From contig DAIRSI010000023.1 in NCBI GenBank assembly GCA_036804505.1, forward strand, positions 1-64,000: a DNA stretch of 64,000 nt. The letters are read 5' to 3'. This DNA is from Phocaeicola_A sp036804505 (GTDB taxonomy: Bacteria; Bacteroidota; Bacteroidia; Bacteroidales; Bacteroidaceae). The first letter of the stretch is position 1. Each line of letters starts with the position of its first letter. Below the pieces are notes generated by a model that was given only the letters and a program-made list of their open reading frames with translations, did no database searches and had not been told where the DNA came from. This document shows positions 42,917 through 51,910 of the stretch, piece after piece. The position numbers were made by a program, and so were the translations under genes.

Positions 42917-45916
42917 TTAAAAGTTAAAGCTTGCGCCGAACAAGAATGTCTTCGGACGTGGATACATATTATTATCAATACCACTTTGTATTTCAGGATC
43001 CAATCCTTTATACTTGGTTATAGTGAATACGTTCTGCATAGTTGCGTGAACTCTTGCCCATTTGTTGATTTCGTAAGCGAGAGTAACCTTGTCGAGCTTG
43101 AAGAATGAAGCATTCTTGATGTAATAGTCGGACAGGTAACGTGCCTGTGCAAAATTAGAAGCAACAGCCGAATTCAAACGATTTGATACGAAATTATTGG
43201 TCCACATATCGGCCTGCATTTCATAGTTGGATGCCACGTTGTTGTAAACATAGTTCCCCAAACTGGTACGTGCAGACGCACTCAATGTCCATTTCTTATA
43301 AGCTACACTAGTGTTGAAGCCCAAGAATACGTCAGGAGCCGGTTTCTTGCAAATGTACTTATCTTTGTCATTGATAACACCGTCACCGTTGCGGTCAACG
43401 TATGCTCCATCAATAGGATTGCCATTGGTATCATATACCTGTTGGTATACATAGAATGAACTTGCTGCATAACCTACCTTGTGCAATTGAATATTGTTTC
43501 CTGTACCTCCGGAGATGCTTCCAGTAGCTACACCTACATAATCAGGATTGTCGCTGGCTGTCAGCTTGGTAATCTTGTTCTTGTTCCAGGAAAGGTTGAA
43601 ACCGAAGTCCCATCTCCAGTCTTTATTCTGAACCGGAACAAAATTCATAGAGAATTCAGCTCCTGTATTCTTCAAGTCACCTACGTTCATAGTAACATAG
43701 TTGGAAAGATTGGTTCCGGCTGAGATTGGTACGTAGTTGATCAAGTCTTTTGTCTTGCGGACATAGAAATCGAAACTACCGTTGATACGGTCTTTCAAGA
43801 ATCCGAAATCCAAACCTACGTTGTAAGTAGTTGTTGATTCCCATTTCAAATCGGAAACATAAGCTTTCGGAGTGATAGGTACGACTACTGAATTGCCGAA
43901 CATATAATAACTGCCTGTCAAGTTGGTCTTATAAGTAGGAATAGATGGATAATCAGGATAGTCGATGTTATCACCAGCCAACAAGTTCTGCTGACCTGTT
44001 ACACCATAACCTAAACGGAGTTTCAAATTGGAAAGAGACTGAATCTTCTTCATCATCGGTTCCTCAGAAATACGCCATGCAAATGCGGCTGCAGGGAAAA
44101 GTCCCCACTTGTTGTTCTGGAAACGAGAGGTACCATCATCACGTAAGGTGAAGGTCAACAAATAACGATCCATCAAAGTATAGTTGAAACGACCATAGAA
44201 AGAAACCAGATAGTTTTCTGTCTTATAAGGTTTGTCTTCCAAAACGGCATTACGATCATTCTGCTTAACAGAAAGGCTGGTAGTCGAGTTATAGAAATGC
44301 TGCCAGGAATATCCTGCCATTACATCGAATTTGCTTGCTATTTGCTTGCATTCTTTTACATAGTTCATATAGAATTCCAATGATTCGTCGCGACGAGTCT
44401 GTCCGTAGTCCTTGTGAAGACCGGAACCATTCTGAGTCTTGTCATGCAAAGACATTTCAGAACCAACCGGAGTATCAATGGTACCATCACTGGAAGAGAA
44501 ATCCAAACCTAAGTTCAAGTTTGCACGCAAACCCGGAACATAGAAGAATTTGTAATCGAACTGCGCATTGCCTACAAAACGCTTAACGGTAGATTTGTCG
44601 TTCTTCTCATCAAGCATGGCAACAGGGTTCTGAGTAGCCATGGTGTTGGAAGAATAAACTCCTTTTTCATCAACATTTTTCCATGCTGTATATCCGTGAA
44701 TACCCTTGGCATCCGTATTGTCATAGACAGACTGTGTAGGATCATAACCCACTGCCTGACTGATGGCTCCGGAATCTGCAAAACGGTTCTTTGCATAAAT
44801 ACCCTTGGCATTCAAGTTCACCGTCAAGTGCTTGTCGAAGAACTGCGGAGTAAGGTTCAAAGCCAAAGTAGTACGCTTCATATTTGAAGTTTTCAAGACA
44901 CCGTCATCGTTCAAATAACCTGCTGACAAGCGATATGGCATACCATTGAAGTTCTTGGCTTTGCTGATTATTCCGCCGGCTACACTGGCATTGATTTCTT
45001 CTGTATAGGCTGTACGATAAATTTGATCCTGCCAATCTGTATCAGAAGAGCCTAAAGCAGCAATAGCTTCCGGTTTGCCAATCTTTTCTGTAAGATAACT
45101 TTTCAAAGTGGCAGCATCCATTACATCAATTGTTTTATGAACGTAATTCAAGGAACCTGTCATATCTATACTGACAGAAGGCTTTCCGGTGGTACCTTTC
45201 TTAGTTGTAATAACAATGACACCGTTTGATGCACGCGAACCGTAAATGGCTGTAGCAGAAGCATCCTTCAAAACAGAGAATGACTCGATATCATTGGGGT
45301 TAATTGTAGAAAGCACATCAGACATACCCGAAATGCTTGTACTGCTGATAGGAAGACCATCGATGACAATCAACGGGTCGTTTGAAGCTTTCAATGAAGA
45401 TCCGCCACGGATACGAATTGTAGAACCGCTACCTGGAGCACCGCCATTATTGGTGATTTGAACTCCGGCAGACTTGCCTTGCAACATATCAGCCGGTGAT
45501 GTAATAGCACCCTTGTTCAGCTGATCGGCTTTGACAGAAACGACAGATCCTGTTGCATCACTTTTCTTCACCGTACCATAACCGATTACAACCACATCTT
45601 CCAACATTTTGGAGTCATCTTTCAATGTAACGACCATGTTGGCTGCAGCCGGGAGCTGCTGAGACTGAAATCCCACAAATGAGATAACCAAAGCTACACC
45701 CTTCTTGCACTGCAATGTAAAATTACCGTCGAAGTCGGTGATAGTTCCATTGGTTGTACCCTTTTCAACAATGTTGGCACCAATTACGGGCTCGCCTGTT
45801 GAATCTTTCACGTGACCCTTCACAGTCATTGTCTGTGCAAAGGCACCTACTGACAAGAACAACCCTATTAACAAGGGAAGAATCCTGCGATAGAATCTAA
45901 GATTAACTTGTTTCAT
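42917..45916 (-). CDS. SusC-like TonB-dependent maltooligosaccharide transporter (PUL 2)
   Basis: 999 aa. A signal peptide ends at GAFAQ. A carboxypeptidase-regulatory-like domain follows (MTVKGHVKDSTGEPVIGANIVEKG), then the plug with LEDVVVIGYGTVKKSDATG, and a barrel ending in TFLFGASFNF. There is no STN domain, unlike the PUL 1 transporter, which fits control by the cytoplasmic LacI-type regulator rather than by an anti-sigma factor. It is the first gene of the four-gene leftward operon SusC-SusD-SusE-GH13. A -7 box lies at 45983-45990. It is predicted to import malto-oligosaccharides. Confidence 0.95.
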   Translation of the reverse strand: MKQVNLRFYRRILPLLIGLFLSVGAFAQTMTVKGHVKDSTGEPVIGANIVEKGTTNGTITDFDGNFTLQCKKGVALVISFVGFQSQQLPAAANMVVTLKDDSKMLEDVVVIGYGTVKKSDATGSVVSVKADQLNKGAITSPADMLQGKSAGVQITNNGGAPGSGSTIRIRGGSSLKASNDPLIVIDGLPISSTSISGMSDVLSTINPNDIESFSVLKDASATAIYGSRASNGVIVITTKKGTTGKPSVSIDMTGSLNYVHKTIDVMDAATLKSYLTEKIGKPEAIAALGSSDTDWQDQIYRTAYTEEINASVAGGIISKAKNFNGMPYRLSAGYLNDDGVLKTSNMKRTTLALNLTPQFFDKHLTVNLNAKGIYAKNRFADSGAISQAVGYDPTQSVYDNTDAKGIHGYTAWKNVDEKGVYSSNTMATQNPVAMLDEKNDKSTVKRFVGNAQFDYKFFYVPGLRANLNLGLDFSSSDGTIDTPVGSEMSLHDKTQNGSGLHKDYGQTRRDESLEFYMNYVKECKQIASKFDVMAGYSWQHFYNSTTSLSVKQNDRNAVLEDKPYKTENYLVSFYGRFNYTLMDRYLLTFTLRDDGTSRFQNNKWGLFPAAAFAWRISEEPMMKKIQSLSNLKLRLGYGVTGQQNLLAGDNIDYPDYPSIPTYKTNLTGSYYMFGNSVVVPITPKAYVSDLKWESTTTYNVGLDFGFLKDRINGSFDFYVRKTKDLINYVPISAGTNLSNYVTMNVGDLKNTGAEFSMNFVPVQNKDWRWDFGFNLSWNKNKITKLTASDNPDYVGVATGSISGGTGNNIQLHKVGYAASSFYVYQQVYDTNGNPIDGAYVDRNGDGVINDKDKYICKKPAPDVFLGFNTSVAYKKWTLSASARTSLGNYVYNNVASNYEMQADMWTNNFVSNRLNSAVASNFAQARYLSDYYIKNASFFKLDKVTLAYEINKWARVHATMQNVFTITKYKGLDPEIQSGIDNNMYPRPKTFLFGASFNF

Positions 45917-45982
45917 GCGTTTACAATAATTAAAGTTAACAATTATTTAATTCAAAATATTAATTTATACTTGTTTACGAAG

Positions 45983-45990
45983 CAAATATA
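45983..45990 (-). promoter_or_regulatory. -7 box TATATTTG of the PUL 2 susC operon
   Basis: The minus strand reads TATATTTG, a perfect TAnnTTTG match, giving a 5' UTR of about 60 nt. The LacI-type operator centre lies about 65 bp further upstream. Confidence 0.55.
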
Positions 45991-46034
45991 GAACATTAAA
46001 AAACCTACCTAGTTTCTTTTTAATCAAATTGTGC

Positions 46035-46042
46035 TATATTTG
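46035..46042 (+). promoter_or_regulatory. -7 box TATATTTG overlapping the operator region
   Basis: A rightward TAnnTTTG match placed four bases before the operator palindrome. A transcript from here would be blocked by a bound LacI protein and would have a leader of about 100 nt before lacI. Confidence 0.45.
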
Positions 46043-46045
46043 CGG

Positions 46046-46059
46046 TGCAAACGTTTGCA
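46046..46059. promoter_or_regulatory. LacI-family operator TGCAAACGTTTGCA
   Basis: A perfect 14-bp palindrome with a central CG, the hallmark of LacI/GalR operators. It lies in the 236-bp divergent region between susC and the lacI-like gene, directly downstream of a rightward -7 box. The encoded LacI-type protein begins about 95 bp away, making it the obvious ligand. Confidence 0.8.
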
Positions 46060-46115
46060 ATAAATTCACCTTATCAATATAGGAAAGAAAAAAACAACAT
46101 TAGCAAAGCTTTCAT

Positions 46116-46123
46116 TATATTTG
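46116..46123 (+). promoter_or_regulatory. second rightward -7 box TATATTTG, proximal to the lacI-like gene
   Basis: TATATTTG, 29 bp before the regulator ATG. It would give a short-leader transcript that starts beyond the operator and so could be constitutive. Confidence 0.5.
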
Positions 46124-46152
46124 CATAGTTGACTTTAAAAGAAAGAAGATAC

Positions 46153-47160
46153 ATGAATGAGCCCATTACAATCAAGGATATAGCCAAGGAGTTAGGCATC
46201 TCTATTTCTACAGTCTCCCGAGCATTGAAGGACAATCCGGACATCAAGGAGGAGACAAGAAAAAAAGTGCAGGAGTACGCCAAAAGCCATAACTACAAAC
46301 CAAACATTATGGCCATGAATCTGAGGAACCAACGTTCCAACATTATCGGAGTCATCATGCCTCAATTTGTCCACTATTATTTTTCGAGTATATTGAGCGG
46401 CATTGAAAACATTGCAGCCCAAAAGGGATATCAGATTATCATTGCACAAAGCAGTGACCAATACAGGAAAGAAGTGGATATTGTACATTCATTCATTGAA
46501 TCCAGAGTATGCGGAGTCATTGCCTCCTTAGCCAAGGAGACTACTAAATACACTCATTATCAGGAATTGATAGACAATGGGATACCGGTTATTTTTTATG
46601 ACAGAATATGTACGGGAATAAATACGGAGAAAGTTGTGGTTGATGATTATGCTGGTTCCTTTGCTGCTGTAGAATATCTCATACAGACAGGATGCAAAAG
46701 AATTTTCTTCTACAGTGCTCCGCTAAATCTGGAAATTTCCAAAAACAGAAGAAACGGATATCTGGATGCCATGAAGAAATATCATATACCTGTAGAAGAC
46801 TCCATGATAAAGATTTGCGACACAAGGGAACAGGCAATTGCCATTACCCCTAACTTACTGGAAATGGGAAACAGACCGGATGCATTCTTCGCCATTAATG
46901 ACGATACGGCTTCGGGCATACTCTACGCCTGCAAGCAATCGGGCTTGAAAGTGCCTGATGAAGTTTCCATTTGCGGTTTCACCGACAGCTTCATCGCAGT
47001 ATCTACTGACCCCAAGCTGACGACAGTAGAGCAAAGAGGATTCGAAGTAGGACAAAATGCCATTGAAATATTGCTGGAAAAGCTGGATGGCAAACCTGAA
47101 GATACAATTCAAAACCGTATTGTCCGCACGAATCTAGTAGTGAGGGGTACAACAAAGTAA
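46153..47160 (+). CDS. LacI/GalR-family regulator of PUL 2
   Basis: 335 aa from the ATG at 46153; an in-frame TTG eight codons earlier is rejected. The N-terminal HTH (ITIKDIAKELGISISTVSRALKDNPDIKEETRKKV) and hinge helix (YKPNIMAMNLRNQ) are textbook. The sugar-binding domain resembles periplasmic binding proteins (NIIGVIMPQFVHYYFSSIL; FAINDDTASGIL; VEQRGFEVG). It lies between the divergent halves of PUL 2, 22 bp before the MFS gene, and next to a 14-bp CG-centred palindrome. It most likely controls both directions in response to maltose or a maltodextrin. Effector and sign of control are inferred. Confidence 0.93.
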   Translation: MNEPITIKDIAKELGISISTVSRALKDNPDIKEETRKKVQEYAKSHNYKPNIMAMNLRNQRSNIIGVIMPQFVHYYFSSILSGIENIAAQKGYQIIIAQSSDQYRKEVDIVHSFIESRVCGVIASLAKETTKYTHYQELIDNGIPVIFYDRICTGINTEKVVVDDYAGSFAAVEYLIQTGCKRIFFYSAPLNLEISKNRRNGYLDAMKKYHIPVEDSMIKICDTREQAIAITPNLLEMGNRPDAFFAINDDTASGILYACKQSGLKVPDEVSICGFTDSFIAVSTDPKLTTVEQRGFEVGQNAIEILLEKLDGKPEDTIQNRIVRTNLVVRGTTK

Positions 47161-47182
47161 ATAAAACTATAAAAAATATGCT

Positions 47183-48541
47183 ATGAAAACAAAACCTGAT
47201 TTAAGTTTCTGGAAATTATGGAATCTCAGTTTCGGCTTTTTTGGAGTCCAAATTGCTTATGCATTACAGAGTGCCAATATAAGCCGCATTTTCTCGACTC
47301 TTGGAGCCGACCCTCATCAACTAAGTTATTTTTGGATATTGCCTCCTTTGGCAGGAATCATCGTCCAGCCTATCATCGGTGCATGCAGCGATAAGACATG
47401 GTGCCGATTCGGCCGCCGTATACCCTACCTCTTCATCGGAGCAACCCTTGCCGTAATCGTGATGTGCATGCTGCCAAACGCAGGCAGTTTCGGTATGGCC
47501 GTTGGCGCAGCAATGATATTCGGGTTGATATCACTGATGTTCTTGGACACCTCCATCAACATTGCCATGCAACCGTTCAAAATGCTTGTTGGCGATATGG
47601 TCAATGAAAAACAGAAAGGACTAGCCTATTCCATACAGAGTTTTCTCTGCAATGCCGGAAGTCTGGTGGGATATTTGTTCCCGTTCTTTCTGGCTTTTGT
47701 GGGAATCAGCAATACAGCACCGAAAGGCGTAATTCCCGATTCTGTGATTTTTTCATTCTATATCGGTGCGGCAATCCTCATTCTGTGCGTCATTTACACG
47801 ACAATCAAAGTGAAAGAAATGCCGCCGAAAGAATACGCAGAGTATCATGGAATCACGGAAAAAGAAGAAAAAGAAAAAACAAACATGTTCAAATTATTGA
47901 TGCATGCGCCAAAGGCTTTTTGGACTGTAGGCCTCGTACAGTTTTTCTGCTGGGGAGCATTTATGATTATGTGGACTTATACAAACGGAACCGTAGCATA
48001 TAATATTTTTGATACTCCGACAGTGACAAAAGTAGCCGGCGGAGTTACCAAAATTGTTCTCGACACTCAATCCATTCAATATCAGGAAGCCGGTAACTGG
48101 ATTGGAGTAGCATACGCCGTTCAAGCCATTGGAGCTGTACTTTGGGCTATTGCCATTCCATGGTTCAAGAACAGACACGTGGTTTATTCCTTGAGTTTGA
48201 TTTTGGGGGCTGCAGGGTTCCTATCACTATATTTTGCTCATAGTCTCGCAGCTTTATTCATTGCTTTCGCCCTTATCGGGTGCGCATGGGCTGCTACGTT
48301 AGCATTACCATTTACCATTTTGACTAACGCTCTTAGCGGCGGCCACATGGGAACATATCTCGGCTTATTCAATGGAACGATTTGTGTTCCCCAAATCGTA
48401 ACAGCCTGTCTCGGAGGCTTGGTCCTAACAATACTTACTCCTCAAGGCCAACTGGCTCCCGAGGTAATGATGATGGTAATAGGAGGAGTTATGTTAATTG
48501 CTGGAGCTGCTTGTGTATGGATTATTAAAGAAAAACAATAA
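47183..48541 (+). CDS. MFS transporter, SLC45/GPH-like, putative maltose permease
   Basis: 452 aa with about 12 membrane helices. The N-terminal pattern SFWKLWNLSFGFFGVQIAYALQSANISRIF, the loop DKTWCRFGRRIPYLFIG and the FxxWGAF segment (FFCWGAFMIMWTY) match the sucrose/maltose-transporting SLC45-like branch of the major facilitator superfamily. An insertion in the extracytoplasmic loop after helix seven (DTPTVTKVAGGVTKIV) is present. It sits between lacI and the GH65 phosphorylase, 11 bp before the latter, so uptake of maltose across the inner membrane followed by phosphorolysis is the likely pathway. Confidence 0.88.
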   Translation: MKTKPDLSFWKLWNLSFGFFGVQIAYALQSANISRIFSTLGADPHQLSYFWILPPLAGIIVQPIIGACSDKTWCRFGRRIPYLFIGATLAVIVMCMLPNAGSFGMAVGAAMIFGLISLMFLDTSINIAMQPFKMLVGDMVNEKQKGLAYSIQSFLCNAGSLVGYLFPFFLAFVGISNTAPKGVIPDSVIFSFYIGAAILILCVIYTTIKVKEMPPKEYAEYHGITEKEEKEKTNMFKLLMHAPKAFWTVGLVQFFCWGAFMIMWTYTNGTVAYNIFDTPTVTKVAGGVTKIVLDTQSIQYQEAGNWIGVAYAVQAIGAVLWAIAIPWFKNRHVVYSLSLILGAAGFLSLYFAHSLAALFIAFALIGCAWAATLALPFTILTNALSGGHMGTYLGLFNGTICVPQIVTACLGGLVLTILTPQGQLAPEVMMMVIGGVMLIAGAACVWIIKEKQ

Positions 48542-48552
48542 AGAATTCTGTC

Positions 48553-50862
48553 ATGGGAAAAAAATATAAAGTTGATAAATGGAATATCATTGAAGAAGGC
48601 TTTAATCCTGAATTTCAAAGAGCCTCGGAAAGCATATTCAGTATTGGAAACGGGAGGATAGGACAAAGAGGCAACTTCGAAGAAGACTATTCTGAAGATC
48701 ATCTTTTAGGTTCTTATGCAGCAGGCATCTATTATAAAGACCCGACTAAGGTGGGTTGGTGGAAAGTAGGATACCCCGACTACTATTCAAGAATTCCTAA
48801 TGCTCCTAACTGGAGTAAAGTAAAAGTCAGACTTATCGATGAAGAGTTGAATCTGGCAGAATGGGATGTCAAGGACTTTACCAGAATTCTTCACATGAAA
48901 GACGGCATGCAAGAAAGGACTTTTACAGCCACATCCCCGAAAGGGAATACTATCTCTGTGAAAATAGAGCATTTCCTCAGTATGAAAAAGCAAGACCTAT
49001 GTCTTATCAAATACAGCGTTAAATCAGAAAATTATACAGGAAAGCTATCTCTTCTCCCTTATATAGAAGGTGATGTATTTCATGAAGAAGCCAACTATCA
49101 GAAAAAGATGTGGAATATCATCGAGGCGAAAACAACCACTCACTTTGCTTACCTCAGAGCCCAAGTACAAAGAGAAACATCACAAGTGTGCATAGCTTTC
49201 ACCCATCGTCTGTTCAAAAATGAAAAGGAATTTATATCCTCATCTATCCGCATTGAAAAAGAAAAATCAGTAGGTTACAGTGCAGGAATGGAAATAAAGC
49301 CGGGAGACACTCTCACCTTGTACAAATATACTGCAATCACTTCATCTTTATATTACGAAATAGATGATCTCGTAAAGCAAGCCACACGAGAATGTAACGA
49401 AGCTGCGGAGAAAGGATGGGCTTCTATCTATCAAGAGCATGCCGATGTATGGAACGAGATTTGGAACAATACCGATGTAATCATTGAGGATGATGCCAAA
49501 GCGCAACAAGCCATCCGCTTCAATATCTTTCAATTGAACCAATCCTACAGAGGTGATGATCCGAGACTGAATATTGGTCCCAAAGGATTTACAGGTGAAA
49601 AATACGGAGGTAATACACAATGGAACACAGAACTTTGCTGTGTGCCTTTTTTCCTTGTTTCTATGCCAAATGACATCACTCAAAATTTACTGCTTTATCG
49701 TTTTCGTCAACTTCCAAAAGCCATTGAGAACGCAGAAAAACTTGGTTATCATGGTGGAGCTGCTCTTTTCCCTATGGCTACACTCGATGGGAAAGAAAGC
49801 CATAACGAATGGGAAATCACGTTTGAAGAAATCCATCGAAACAATATTATTGTCTTTGCCATTGACCAATATGTTCAATATTCTGGGAAAATAGATATTG
49901 TAGCCAAATACGGACTGGAAATAATGATTGCCATTTGCCGGTTCTGGGTACAAAGAGTAACATTATGTTCCCAGCATAATCAATATGCCTTGCTGGGAGT
50001 GACCGGGCCTAATGAATATGAGGTTAATGTAAATAACAATTGGTACACAAACTTTGGTTGTAAAATGTGTCTGCTGACGTCCTTAGATTATGTGGAAAAA
50101 ATAGAAAAATCCTATCCCGAAGACTTTCAGAGAATATCATTAAAAACAAGTTTCTGTGCAGAGGAAAAAAATAAATGGAAAGAAATTGCTGAAAAGCTTT
50201 ATCTGCCCGAAGATAAAGAAAAAGGAATTTTTCTGCAACAGGAAGGGTTTCTTGATAAGGTTTTGCGAAATGTAGACACTCTTTCGAGTGACGAACGTCC
50301 TCTTAACCAACATTGGGCATGGGACAGAATTCTCCGATCCTGTTTCATAAAACAGGCAGACGTACTTTTGGGATGTTTTCTCTACCATAATATGATTGAT
50401 AAAGAAAGTATCCGTCGTAATTTTGAATTCTATGAGCCGCTGACCTTGCATGAATCTTCTTTATCTCCCTTTGTTCATGCTATTCTGGCAGCATGGTTAC
50501 AAAAGACAGACAAAGCCTATGATTTGTTCATGAGGGCAGTTCGAATGGATTTGGATGACTATAATAACGAAGTTGACAAAGGACTGCATATAACTAGTAT
50601 GGCTGGAAGTTGGCTTATTTTGGCTGAAGGATTTGCCGGAATGAAGATTCGTAATTTCAAGCTTCATCTCCATCCATGCATTCCTGATAAATGGTCGCAT
50701 TACTCCATCAACATCAATTTCATGGAAAATACAATACGATTAGATGTTTACAAAGACCGGACCCAAATCACCAATCAAAAAGGGAATGATATAGAATTGG
50801 AAGTCTACGACCGCTGTTACAAGATAGAAAAAGCTAAAAGAATTGACATTAAAATGGAATAA
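48553..50862 (+). CDS. GH65 glycoside phosphorylase, maltose phosphorylase-like
   Basis: 769 aa, the full GH65 length. Order: N-terminal beta-sandwich (1-270), linker helices, an (alpha/alpha)6 catalytic barrel from about 310, and a C-terminal beta-sheet. The general acid Glu488 lies in TGPNEYEVN, at nearly the same position as in characterised maltose phosphorylases. KQADVL and LHESSLSPFVHAILAA, phosphate-site and barrel motifs, are present. It converts maltose and phosphate to glucose 1-phosphate (beta) and glucose in the cytoplasm. Unusual: the segment normally YWDTE reads QWNTE, with Asn358 replacing the conserved Asp. No beta-phosphoglucomutase gene lies beside it. Specificity could differ from maltose. 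Confidence 0.88.
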   Translation: MGKKYKVDKWNIIEEGFNPEFQRASESIFSIGNGRIGQRGNFEEDYSEDHLLGSYAAGIYYKDPTKVGWWKVGYPDYYSRIPNAPNWSKVKVRLIDEELNLAEWDVKDFTRILHMKDGMQERTFTATSPKGNTISVKIEHFLSMKKQDLCLIKYSVKSENYTGKLSLLPYIEGDVFHEEANYQKKMWNIIEAKTTTHFAYLRAQVQRETSQVCIAFTHRLFKNEKEFISSSIRIEKEKSVGYSAGMEIKPGDTLTLYKYTAITSSLYYEIDDLVKQATRECNEAAEKGWASIYQEHADVWNEIWNNTDVIIEDDAKAQQAIRFNIFQLNQSYRGDDPRLNIGPKGFTGEKYGGNTQWNTELCCVPFFLVSMPNDITQNLLLYRFRQLPKAIENAEKLGYHGGAALFPMATLDGKESHNEWEITFEEIHRNNIIVFAIDQYVQYSGKIDIVAKYGLEIMIAICRFWVQRVTLCSQHNQYALLGVTGPNEYEVNVNNNWYTNFGCKMCLLTSLDYVEKIEKSYPEDFQRISLKTSFCAEEKNKWKEIAEKLYLPEDKEKGIFLQQEGFLDKVLRNVDTLSSDERPLNQHWAWDRILRSCFIKQADVLLGCFLYHNMIDKESIRRNFEFYEPLTLHESSLSPFVHAILAAWLQKTDKAYDLFMRAVRMDLDDYNNEVDKGLHITSMAGSWLILAEGFAGMKIRNFKLHLHPCIPDKWSHYSININFMENTIRLDVYKDRTQITNQKGNDIELEVYDRCYKIEKAKRIDIKME

Positions 50863-50901
50863 ATAATTTGTCAGTCTAATCAAAAAGTCGTTCTTTTTTC
50901 T

Positions 50902-50909
50902 TATTTTTG
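50902..50909 (+). promoter_or_regulatory. -7 box TATTTTTG of the metF operon
   Basis: TATTTTTG matches TAnnTTTG, 45 bp before the metF ATG. No -33 at standard spacing. Confidence 0.45.
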
Positions 50910-50954
50910 CGCAAATATGTATTTTAGGCTATTTATAGCCGGTAAAAACAGAAA

Positions 50955-51908
50955 ATGAGAGTTATAGATTTAATCAAGAATAGTAAAAAGACGGCCTTTT
51001 CCTTTGAGGTGCTACCTCCGTTAAAAGGGACTGGCATAGACAAGCTTTACCGTACGATTGATGTACTCAAAGACTTTGATCCTAAATACATCAATATTAC
51101 GACACATCGCAGTGAATACATTTACGAGGAACTCGGCAACGGATTGTACGAAAAGAAGAAAGTACGCAGACGGCCAGGCACTGTTGCTGTTGCAGCTGCA
51201 ATACAAAACAAATATGACATTCCGACCGTACCACATATTTTGTGTAGCGGTTTCAGCAGGGAAGATACAGAATACGTACTATTAGATCTACAATTCCTAG
51301 GCATTACAGATTTATTGGTTTTACGTGGCGACAAAGCCAAATACGAATCCATATTTACCCCCGACCCCAACGGTTATAGCCATGCAGTTGAACTGGAAGC
51401 TCAAATCAATGATTTCAATAAAGGAATTTTTGTGGACGGATCTCCAATCAAGGTGACAGGTACTCCTTTTTCCTATGGAGTGGCATGCTATCCGGAAAAA
51501 CATGAAGAGGCTCCTAACATGGAGTCTGACTTGTATTGGCTGAAGAAAAAAATAGAAGCCGGAGCTGAGTATGCCGTTACCCAACTGTTCTATGATAATC
51601 AAAAATTTTTCGATTTTGTCAAAAAAGCCCGTGAAGCCGGGATAGATGTACCTATAATACCAGGTATCAAGCCCTTTGCCAAGTTATCACAAATCAATGT
51701 TATCCCCAAAACCTTCAAGGTTGATTTGCCGCAAGCCCTTGCAGAAGAAGTCGTAAAATGTAAAACGGATGAAGAGGCCAAACAACTAGGCATTGACTGG
51801 TGTGTAGCCCAGTGCAAGGAACTTATGAGTTATGGAATCCCTAGTATCCACTTTTACACGGTATCGGCAGTAGATAGTATACGTCAAGTAGCAGAAAGGA
51901 TTTATTAG
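50955..51908 (+). CDS. metF: methylenetetrahydrofolate reductase
   Basis: 317 aa, the bacterial MetF length. It reduces 5,10-methylene-THF to 5-methyl-THF for methionine synthesis, using FAD. The TIM-barrel signatures are FSFEVLPPLKG at the start, ITTHRSEY, LLVLRGD, ACYPEKHEEAPN and AEYAVTQLFYDN, and IPGIKPF near the C-terminal barrel strands. It is the first gene of a tight operon, 2 bp before holB. Confidence 0.95.
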   Translation: MRVIDLIKNSKKTAFSFEVLPPLKGTGIDKLYRTIDVLKDFDPKYINITTHRSEYIYEELGNGLYEKKKVRRRPGTVAVAAAIQNKYDIPTVPHILCSGFSREDTEYVLLDLQFLGITDLLVLRGDKAKYESIFTPDPNGYSHAVELEAQINDFNKGIFVDGSPIKVTGTPFSYGVACYPEKHEEAPNMESDLYWLKKKIEAGAEYAVTQLFYDNQKFFDFVKKAREAGIDVPIIPGIKPFAKLSQINVIPKTFKVDLPQALAEEVVKCKTDEEAKQLGIDWCVAQCKELMSYGIPSIHFYTVSAVDSIRQVAERIY

Positions 51909-51910
51909 TT

